DNA from: Parvibaculum sp049303435
GTDB lineage: Bacteria; Pseudomonadota; Alphaproteobacteria; Parvibaculales; Parvibaculaceae
Reading direction: 5' to 3'
NCBI GenBank assembly: GCA_049303435.1
Contig: JBAQNC010000239.1
Coordinates: 1-24,054, forward strand
DNA: 24,054 nucleotides
Shown here one piece after another: positions 15,927 to 21,359 of this stretch (the stretch's first letter is position 1; every line of letters starts with the position of its first letter). The notes under the pieces were generated by a model, which was not told the DNA's origin, did no database searches, and saw nothing but the letters and a program-made list of their open reading frames with translations. The position numbers and the translations under genes were made by a program.

Positions 15927-16763
15927 TCAGGCGGTGTTCTGACGATCGCTTTCAGCCGCCATCGTACCGGGCGGGCCGATCAACTCGCGATAGGCGATCG
16001 CCAGAATTGCAACGTTGACGATCGCAAAGAAGATCGACAGGAGAGACGAGAAAAACAGCGCAATCACCAACGGAAGATTGAGTGCGACGAATATCGAAAC
16101 AATCAGGATATAGGCCATCAGCAACGGCAGGCTTGAGAGAATGCAGAGAGCAAGGATGCGCCAGAAGTTGCCCCTTGTACGCTCAAGCACCATACGAATA
16201 TCGAAGGGTTCATCGATCGATGCTGCAGGCAGCAACAAGAGCAGCCTGATCAGGAAATAAATGCAGACAAATGAAATGAGCAGACCGAAAAAGGCGACGA
16301 GCGACCCCGCAGACCCCATCTCCGCAAGCGCTTTTGCGACAGCGGCAGCAGGCGGAAATTCGGGCGGCCCAGCAAAGAGGAGGCTCGGCGCGGCCAGCAA
16401 GACCAGCAGAATTGAAACCAACAGATAGCGCGCTTCACGACGAGTGAAATTCAGCTGGAACGCCCCTTGGGGCGCTTCGCCGATCAGGATGAAGCGATAC
16501 CACGCCACAGAAATGATCACCCAGAGCATCAGACTCGCCATCTCGATCAGCGCGCCCAGAATGAAATTTCCTTCTCCCGGCAACATGGCCCCGATCATGT
16601 TCAGCGCAAGATACAATGCGCCGGGAAGCCAGATGAGGCGAACCATTTCGCTCAGATGCGACCACGCGCCTGCATAAGCTTCGCGCGCCGCCGCAATCAC
16701 GTCGAGCTTTTTGGGTTTCTCTTCTGAATGTAGTTCGCGATAGGGATCGCGCGGATCGCTCAT
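15927..16763 (-). CDS. Unrecognised multi-spanning membrane protein (paralogue 2)
   Basis: Function not recognised. The 278-residue protein starts with a charged cytoplasmic lead ('SDPRDPYRELHSEEKPKKLDVIAAAREAYAGAW'), then about six membrane segments (roughly 43-60, 68-90, 112-130, 153-180, 203-226, 230-255) and ends 'AILAIAYRELIGPPGT' plus a polar tail. Its conserved points align with those of the following gene (14949-15857), including WLP, YRFILIGE, GNFWRI and AYRELIG, so the two are probably an old duplication. The ATG overlaps the TGA of the upstream TPR gene by four bases (ATGA), a strong sign of coupled translation. A 69-base gap separates it from paralogue 1. Confidence 0.85.
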   Translation of the reverse strand: MSDPRDPYRELHSEEKPKKLDVIAAAREAYAGAWSHLSEMVRLIWLPGALYLALNMIGAMLPGEGNFILGALIEMASLMLWVIISVAWYRFILIGEAPQGAFQLNFTRREARYLLVSILLVLLAAPSLLFAGPPEFPPAAAVAKALAEMGSAGSLVAFFGLLISFVCIYFLIRLLLLLPAASIDEPFDIRMVLERTRGNFWRILALCILSSLPLLMAYILIVSIFVALNLPLVIALFFSSLLSIFFAIVNVAILAIAYRELIGPPGTMAAESDRQNTA

Positions 16764-17326
16764 CGTGACTGTCTCCCCTCACCTTGCGCCAATTTGGCAT
16801 CGACCAGCCGCATCTTGTTTTGATAGTCCTCGTTGTCGGGTGCGAGTTTCAGGGCCAAGGCATAGTCCTTGCGCGCATTCGCGATCTGGTCTGCGGCTTC
16901 CAGAACGGCGCCGCGTGTGTAGAAAGAGGAGGCCCTTGTGTCATCGAGTTTGATGGCCTTATTGGCATCGTCAAAGGCGTATTTCAATTCGCCCAGCTCG
17001 CGACGCGCATTGGCGCGATTGGCATAGATCATCGGGTCGTTGGGGGCCAGCTTCAATGCCGCCGTATAGTCCACTACCGCGCGCTGATATTTACCGAGAT
17101 TGCGAAAGGCGACACCACGATTGATGAGCGCGGCCACCAGATCGTCCTGTTGCAGGTCGCCAGACTCGATGGCCGTCGTGCAAAAAGAAACAGCCGCTTT
17201 CATGTTGCCGTTTCTGAACTGATCGTAGCAATTATTGTTTGCCTCGATCCCCCTGCTTGCGCCCGCAAGAGCCGCCAACGGCCACAGGCACGCAACAAAA
17301 AGGCCGCCCAGAACCACACGCTTCAT
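16760..17326 (-). CDS. Secreted tetratricopeptide-repeat protein
   Basis: This 188-residue protein has a Sec-type signal peptide (K2-R3, hydrophobic 4-18, ALA cleavage motif ending at A21) and then TPR units: 'LVAALINRGVAFRNLGKYQRAVVDYTAALKLAPNDP', 'MIYANRANARRELGELKYAFDDANKAIKLDDT', 'RASSFYTRGAVLEAADQIANARKDYALALKLAPDN'. TPRs form helical scaffolds for protein contacts. C33 and C49, before the repeats, could form a periplasmic disulfide. The ATG at 17326 is preceded by GGAGGAAG with good spacing and directly precedes the signal peptide, so longer in-frame starts upstream are rejected. It is the first gene of a coupled set with the two membrane proteins, and may be their periplasmic partner. 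Confidence 0.88.
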   Translation of the reverse strand: MKRVVLGGLFVACLWPLAALAGASRGIEANNNCYDQFRNGNMKAAVSFCTTAIESGDLQQDDLVAALINRGVAFRNLGKYQRAVVDYTAALKLAPNDPMIYANRANARRELGELKYAFDDANKAIKLDDTRASSFYTRGAVLEAADQIANARKDYALALKLAPDNEDYQNKMRLVDAKLAQGEGRQSR

Positions 17327-17391
17327 ACTGTCTTCCTCCAGCAAATTGGCCGCAACACTAGCCGGGTTTGACGCTGGAGGAAATGGCAACC

Positions 17392-17423
17392 GCAAACGGG
17401 GCGGAAAACCGCCGCCCGTTTGC
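17392..17423. repeat. Strong GC-rich inverted repeat (hairpin)
   Basis: Arms GCAAACGGG (17392-17400) and CCCGTTTGC (17415-17423) pair over 9 bp, extended by GCGG (17401-17404) with CCGC (17409-17412), leaving an AAAA loop and a 2-base bulge. It lies 66 bases upstream of the TPR gene (minus) and 11 bases before the MarR pseudogene (plus). There is no T-tract on either side, so a factor-independent terminator is not well supported; a 5'-leader hairpin for the TPR operon is equally possible. Confidence 0.7.
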
Positions 17424-17433
17424 ACGCTCATAG

Positions 17434-17815
17434 ATGGATCCGCTAAAGGCAGCGACGGCAATCGCGGTATTCTTGAAATCGCGGAAACGCACTCAGCGTT
17501 ATGCAGAGGAGGACCACTTCATCAAGCGTCAGTCGTCCCTCGCCCGTCTCGGCCCGCAAGAGCGCGGCGATCACGAAGGCCTTGCGCTCCATGGCTCAGC
17601 CGCCGCTCGACCTTGTGACACTGGTCGAGGACCCGGCGTCGGGGCGCGAGAAAACCGTCAGCCTGACAGCCAAAGGCGAAGCGCATATGAAACGCATGAT
17701 CGCCAACGGAACAGCCTATGTGCAGCAGATCATCGATCCGATGAGCGATGAGGAAATCGTTCAAGCGCTGCATTTCTTCGAGCGTATCGGCGAAATCGTC
17801 AACAAAACGAAATAG
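17434..17815 (+). pseudogene. MarR-family regulator pseudogene, split over three frames
   Basis: Piecing frames together gives a MarR-like winged-helix protein. 'PLKAATAIAVF' (frame of 17434) passes to 'LEIAETHSA' (codons from 17472), then 'MQRRTTSSSVSR' (from 17501), then 'SLARLGPQERGDHEGL', then 'PLDLVTLVEDPASGREKTVSLTAKGEAHMKRM' to the TAG at 17813-17815. The last part is a textbook MarR wing (DP..GR.K.V.LT.KG) and start of the dimer helix. At least three frameshifts are needed, the recognition-helix region seems short, and an in-frame TAG sits directly before 17434, so the usual N-terminal helices are missing. It lies just upstream of the nitroreductase gene, which has an intact but only distantly similar MarR gene downstream. 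Sequencing error alone is unlikely to explain so many shifts. Confidence 0.65.
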
Positions 17816-17858
17816 GCGTGACGGAAAATGCTTTACGAGCCCGATGGTCGGCTGTAAA

Positions 17859-17876
17859 TAGTTTATCGATAAACTA
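17859..17876. promoter_or_regulatory. 18-bp perfect palindrome, candidate MarR operator
   Basis: TAGTTTATCGATAAACTA is its own reverse complement and ends 12 bases before the ATG of the nitroreductase-like gene. Size, AT-richness and position suit an operator for a dimeric MarR repressor; the intact MarR gene at 19047 is in the same transcription unit, suggesting autoregulation. A weak promoter TTTACG-N17-TAAATA (17832-17860) would place the site at and just past the -10. The assignment of the binding protein is inference. Confidence 0.7.
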
Positions 17877-17888
17877 AATGAGGGCATC

Positions 17889-19043
17889 ATGGCAACGCGG
17901 CGCGATTTCATCAAGATTTTGGGCGGTGGTACGATTATCGCTGCGGGAACGACCATTGGCCTGACCGCCTTTCCGCCCGGCGTGCCCGACGCCGCCAGCG
18001 CCTGGCAAAATCCCGGCGCGCAGGAAACGGATATTCGAAAAAAGGCGTTGAGCTACGCCATCCTTGCGCCAAATCCTCACAATCTTCAGCCCTGGCTTGT
18101 GGACCTGTCGGAGCCCGACACGGCAGTCCTTTATCCCGATCACTCGCGCCTCCTCCCTGCGACCGATCCCTATAACCGCCAGATCGTTTTGGGTTACGGC
18201 GCATTTCTGGAACTTCTCTCGCTGGCCGCAAGGGCATTTGGCGCCGACACCACCATCACTTTATGGCCGCAGGGCGCGCCCGACGCGCACCTAGACGACC
18301 GTCCCATTGCCAGCGTCCGTTTCAAGACCGGACCGGCAAACAAGCTCCCGCATTTCGACCAGATCCTTGCACGTCGAACAAATCGCGAGCCTTACGATCT
18401 CGCGCGCATCCCGACTGCGACCGACCTCGAAGCCATTGCCGCCGTTGCCACCACCCGCAACGGCATGAAGGCCGCCCATACGGTCGATCCGGCGAAGGTC
18501 GCCGCCTTGCGGGATATCGTCTGGCAAGGCTGGTTGCGCGAAACGCACACGCCCGCCGCACAGAAGGAAACGGTCAATGCCATGCGCGTCGGCTCGCGCG
18601 AAGTTGCTCGACTTCGTGACGGCCTCGCGCTTGACGGTCCAGCGATCAACCTCATGAAGGCGGTGGGCATGCTCTCGCGCGAAGCCCTGCTCGACCCCGA
18701 CTCCAGCGCAAACCAGCAGGGCGCGGCCATGTGGAAGGAAAAAGTGGATACGGCCCCGGCCTTCCTCTGGCTTCAAGGCCTGGACAATACCCGCCAAACC
18801 CAGATCGAGGCAGGCCGCGCCTATGCCCGGATCAACCTTGAGGCGACAGCGCGGGGGCTTTCCATCCATCCCTGGAGCATGAGTCTGGAGGAATATCCCG
18901 AAATGGCCGACATCTATGCAGAACAACAGGCTATGCTCGGCGGGTCGCAAAATGCTCCAATACAAATGCTTGTGCGAATTGGCTATGCTCCCAAGATTCC
19001 TCCCGCACCGCGTCGCAGCCTCGACGCACAAATCAAGGTCTGA
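17889..19043 (+). CDS. Tat-exported nitroreductase-family (Acg-like) FMN protein
   Basis: This 384-residue protein begins with a twin-arginine signal, T-R4-R5-D-F-I-K, followed by a hydrophobic stretch (about 10-28), so it should be folded with its cofactor in the cytoplasm and exported by Tat. The mature part resembles the nitroreductase-like Acg family: 'ALSYAILAPNPHNLQPWLVDL' (about 53-73; the S/A-P-x-x-x-N-x-Q-P-W FMN motif), 'ILARRTNREPY' (about 159-169) and 'GRAYARINLEATARGLSIHPWSMSLEEYPEM' (about 311-340). Such proteins bind FMN, but the physiological substrate is unknown. The start has GAGGG 5 bases upstream, behind an 18-bp palindrome. The MarR gene starts 3 bases after its stop, so the two form an operon. 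Confidence 0.85.
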   Translation: MATRRDFIKILGGGTIIAAGTTIGLTAFPPGVPDAASAWQNPGAQETDIRKKALSYAILAPNPHNLQPWLVDLSEPDTAVLYPDHSRLLPATDPYNRQIVLGYGAFLELLSLAARAFGADTTITLWPQGAPDAHLDDRPIASVRFKTGPANKLPHFDQILARRTNREPYDLARIPTATDLEAIAAVATTRNGMKAAHTVDPAKVAALRDIVWQGWLRETHTPAAQKETVNAMRVGSREVARLRDGLALDGPAINLMKAVGMLSREALLDPDSSANQQGAAMWKEKVDTAPAFLWLQGLDNTRQTQIEAGRAYARINLEATARGLSIHPWSMSLEEYPEMADIYAEQQAMLGGSQNAPIQMLVRIGYAPKIPPAPRRSLDAQIKV

Positions 19044-19046
19044 CAC

Positions 19047-19502
19047 TTGGCAGACAAGACGTTCGACATGATGTTGCTCTGGTTCGATGTCTTCAATGAG
19101 ATCGGCATCATCGAGCAATTATCGCGCAATGCCTTCGAGCGCGTTTTGCCGGAGGGGCTTTCGCTTGCCGGTTTTTCCGTACTCAATCATTTCGTGCGAC
19201 TTGAACTGAAGTCGTCAACACCGACTGAACTGGCCAGCGCCTTTCAGGTGACCAAGGGCGCAATGACCAACACGCTTCATCGGCTCGAACTTTCAGGGCT
19301 CGTCTCGGTCACGAGAAATCCTCAGGACGGGCGCGGCAAGATCATTCGCATCACGCCGAAGGGCATCAAGGCCCGGACTCAATCCATTGAAGCGATCATA
19401 CCGACGCTTGCGACCACTGGCGCTGCGATTCCTGGAAAAGAGGCGACAAGCGCCCTGCCCTTCCTCAAAAAGCTACGTATCTTCCTCGACGAAAATCGCT
19501 AG
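19047..19502 (+). CDS. MarR-family transcriptional regulator
   Basis: This 151-residue protein has the MarR layout: N-terminal dimer helix, then a winged helix-turn-helix about residues 40-105 ('STPTELASAFQVTKGAMTNTLHRLELSGLVSVTRNPQDGRGKIIRITPKGIKART') with the diagnostic wing DGRGK and 'LTPKG'-type end, and a C-terminal helix closing the dimer. MarR proteins usually repress a neighbouring gene until a small ligand or oxidant releases them. The TTG start at 19047 lies 3 bases after the nitroreductase stop; an ATG at 19068 is an alternative. Cotranscription and the palindrome at 17859-17876 suggest it controls this operon. Converges with the cupin gene 13 bases away. Confidence 0.88.
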   Translation: MADKTFDMMLLWFDVFNEIGIIEQLSRNAFERVLPEGLSLAGFSVLNHFVRLELKSSTPTELASAFQVTKGAMTNTLHRLELSGLVSVTRNPQDGRGKIIRITPKGIKARTQSIEAIIPTLATTGAAIPGKEATSALPFLKKLRIFLDENR

Positions 19503-19515
19503 GCGGCGCACGAGA

Positions 19516-19914
19516 TCACTCTTTGGGCTGATAGATATCCACCGCGAGAATGACGACCGGTTCGTCGCCGTCATTTCGCCACCAATGCGTGACCGCATGA
19601 TCTGCGGCAACCACATCACCTGCCTTATAGGCTTTCTCCGCGCCATCGCGAAATTCCGCGCATGTGCCCGAGAGGATATATTCAACCGAGGGGCGTTTTT
19701 CGTGACTATGGAGCGCAACAATCCCGTCTTTTTCGAGCGTCAGGACACGCATGCGGAAGTGACGGTTTCCCGTTTCGGTAAACTCGGGCGCCAGCGACAT
19801 TTCAGCTAGCAGCTTACCTGACAGACCTTCATTGGCCGTTGGCGCTTCGGCGGCATTCGCGGGAGCCCCGAGAAATGCAAGCATGACAAAGGCAAGATAT
19901 GCGAGATACTTCAT
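19516..19914 (-). CDS. Secreted cupin-domain protein
   Basis: The 132-residue product has a signal peptide (K2, hydrophobic core 4-16, cleavage likely after ANA at 19-21) and one cupin beta-barrel. Cupin motif 1 is 'GIVALHSHEKRPSVEYILSG' with the H-x-H...E metal ligands; motif 2 is 'GDVVAADHAVTHWWRNDGDEPV' with a later histidine. This is the pattern of small metal-binding cupins; substrate and metal are unknown. The ATG has AGGGGGGA 8 bases upstream. The gene begins 28 bases after the end of the broken rpiB on the same strand and converges with the MarR gene. Confidence 0.85.
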   Translation of the reverse strand: MKYLAYLAFVMLAFLGAPANAAEAPTANEGLSGKLLAEMSLAPEFTETGNRHFRMRVLTLEKDGIVALHSHEKRPSVEYILSGTCAEFRDGAEKAYKAGDVVAADHAVTHWWRNDGDEPVVILAVDIYQPKE

Positions 19915-19942
19915 CGTTCGGTCCCCCCTGAATCAATCAGCG

Positions 19943-20390
19943 CTAGCCCTCCAGCGCCTCAATCATCGCCACCCGCGTTGCATGCCGACCGCCCTCAAAC
20001 CGGGCGCTCAGGAACGCATCCACGATATCGAGCGCCAGCCCTTCGCCCACCACGCGCGCCAATCGACAGCATGTTGGCATCGTTGTGCTGGCGGATCATG
20101 CGGGCTGAGAATGTGTCAGCGCAGACCCCACAACGGATGCCCCTTACCTTGTTCGCCGCCATCATGATGCCTTGGCCAGTGCCGCACAGGATGACGCCAA
20201 AACGGCAATCACCCGAGGCGACGAGCCGCGCCGCCGCTTCGCCGTGCTTGGGATAGTGCGTGCTTTCCGGTGTCGTCGGCCCGACGTCGACTACCACCCA
20301 GCCATGCGGCGCGATGTGAGCGGCAATAGCCTGTCGGAGCCGAATGGCGGCGTGGTCGCTGGAGAGTGCGATGCGGTTGCTGGCCGTCAT
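19943..20390 (-). pseudogene. rpiB: Ribose-5-phosphate isomerase B, frameshifted
   Basis: RpiB interconverts ribose-5-phosphate and ribulose-5-phosphate. From the ATG at 20390 the frame reads a good RpiB N-terminus: 'IALSSDHAAIRLRQAI', the catalytic 'GVILCGTGQGIMMAANKVRGIRCG' and 'RQHNDANMLSIGAR'. At about 20053-20059 the frame breaks in a GC-repeat (minus-strand GGCGCGCGTGG): the expected continuation 'VVGEGLALDIVDAFLSARFEGGRHATRVAMIEALEG' is present in another frame, ending at TAG 19943-19945. Restoring one GC pair would give a normal ~149-residue protein. As read, the product ends at 19995 with a scrambled tail lacking the C-terminal helix that packs in the dimer. Genuine decay and a sequencing error in a GC run are both possible. 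glyA, often downstream, is absent. Confidence 0.85.
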
Positions 20391-20787
20391 AGAGAATTTG
20401 TCCTGTTTCCCGAGGCGATCAGGTGGTTTGGCCGAACTGAATCAACTCACCACCTACTCCCATTCAATGATCAATTGAAATTGCAACATATTGATCCTTC
20501 TACTGAATATTTTTTATCGATTTTCCGAATACCGTCAAATCTACCGTCACTTTTCTGCGGTTTTGAAAAGGTTGACTTTATGCAGTCTCAATCGCGACAT
20601 GCATTTTGACGACTCAAATGTCGCCTATGTGCGGGAGAATGATACGATTTGCCCCATCCTTGGCCAGATCACCGGCAGCTTATCTTATCCCGCACTTGAG
20701 ACGCCGCTTCACAAAGGCCGGTTGCGATCCCTCAAGAACATCCACAATCTGGGCTGCTGCCGATTTCACGGACACGAAGTTAAGGTG
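20391..20787. other. AT-rich gap without a convincing gene
   Basis: About 400 bases with no supportable gene. The part 20455-20600 is much richer in A/T than the rest of the window (runs such as ATTTTTTATCGATTTTCC), suggesting foreign or decayed DNA. Short open frames here lack ribosome sites and recognisable motifs. A minus-strand frame at 20614-20778 reads somewhat protein-like but is broken by a stop in its middle. The right end abuts the IS3-type remnant. Confidence 0.6.
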
Positions 20788-20990
20788 TCATGATGGAATC
20801 GGAGGTGGACTATGGGACGCAGGATATTCAGCCGCGAGTCCAAGCTTGAGACGGTGAAGCTGATCAGGGACGTGGCGGTCGATCCGGTGCATGCCTTTCC
20901 CGGCCATGGGCAGATGAAGCCCGAACAGCTGGAGATCGAACGGCTTCGCCGCGAGGTCACAAAGCTCAAGGCGGAGCGCGACATCCTTGC
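20788..20990 (+). mobile_element. IS3-family remnant: internally deleted orfA
   Basis: From the ATG at 20812 the frame gives 'MGRRIFSRESKLETVKLIRD', then abruptly 'VAVDPVHAFPGHGQMKPEQLEIERLRREVTKLKAERDIL'. The first part and the last coiled-coil part are characteristic of IS3-family OrfA, the DNA-binding subunit of the transposase. The stretch between, which normally carries the rest of the helix-turn-helix, is missing, and the gene stops matching after 'AERDILA' at about 20990, so orfB and the right end are gone. The sequence from about 20788 (TGTCATGATGGAATCGG) probably is the left-end region, but no matching right terminal repeat was found. The element cannot move by itself. Confidence 0.75.
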
Positions 20991-21185
20991 CATAAAACTC
21001 ACCGTCCAGGCTGCTTCCGGCATTATGAACGCATGGGCTTTTCTCCATTGCGGTATCACGGCACGCCGCAGATGACGTGTGCGTCCAACGCGAGACTCGG
21101 CAAGCACAATTGCGAAATTTATGGCGGCGTGCTTGGGCTCAGCGACGGCGAAATCGACGCCCTGAAGGCCGATGGCGTCATCTGA
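20991..21185 (+). pseudogene. CaiB/BaiF-type CoA-transferase, C-terminal remnant
   Basis: In the frame ending at TGA 21183-21185, about 64 codons read 'HRPGCFRHYERMGFSPLRYHGTPQ...', 'ARLGKHNCEIYGGVLGLSDGEIDALKADGVI'. This is the C-terminal signature of family III CoA-transferases (CaiB/BaiF type): an 'H...G......G.P.R...TP' strand followed by '.LG.H..EI....LGLS..EI..L...GVI'. The upstream ~85% of the gene is missing: coding similarity starts exactly where IS3 orfA similarity ends (about 20990), so an insertion-deletion removed it. Its orientation matches the acyl-CoA catabolic genes downstream, to which it probably once belonged. This frame is not the one continuing from the orfA start codon. 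Confidence 0.75.
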
Positions 21186-21246
21186 CGTCGAGGCAAGCTG
21201 ATCTTTCGTATCCACGCGCCGGAGATTTGCGGCTGCTTTCAGGCCA

Positions 21247-21275
21247 TCGACAGCATCCCATAAAAACATTATAAT
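21247..21275 (+). promoter_or_regulatory. Sigma70-type promoter of the acyl-CoA catabolic operon
   Basis: A -35 box TCGACA (21247-21252, 5 of 6 to TTGACA) and a perfect -10 box TATAAT (21270-21275) are separated by exactly 17 bases. Transcription would begin near 21282, about 78 bases before the acyl-CoA synthetase ATG. It is the clearest promoter in the window. Confidence 0.72.
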
Positions 21276-21280
21276 GTTTT
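21263..21280. promoter_or_regulatory. 18-bp perfect palindrome over the -10 box, candidate operator
   Basis: AAAACATTATAATGTTTT is its own reverse complement and contains the whole -10 hexamer. A dimeric repressor bound here would block RNA polymerase. Catabolic CoA-ligase operons are commonly controlled by TetR-, MarR- or GntR-type repressors responding to acyl-CoA; no such regulator gene is present just upstream, so the binding protein is unknown. Confidence 0.7.
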
Positions 21281-21359
21281 GCAAAAGTGCGGATGATTGA
21301 ACCATCCGAAGTCGATCTCTCGTGTCGGCAACCGGGGAAGAACGTTTCAGGGAGGAACC

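Noticed and set aside
20614..20778. Minus-strand frame reading 'FVSVKSAAAQIVDVLEGSQ' and, after a stop, 'AAGDLAKDGANRIILPHIGDI'
   Set aside because: It looks faintly like a decayed enzyme (dehydrogenase or racemase-like phrases), but the internal stop, short length and lack of a consistent family match leave it unsupported. A frameshift-aware protein search of 20600-20790 would settle it.
20491..20793. 100-codon plus-strand frame in the AT-rich gap
   Set aside because: No ribosome site, no motif, and composition changes abruptly along its length.
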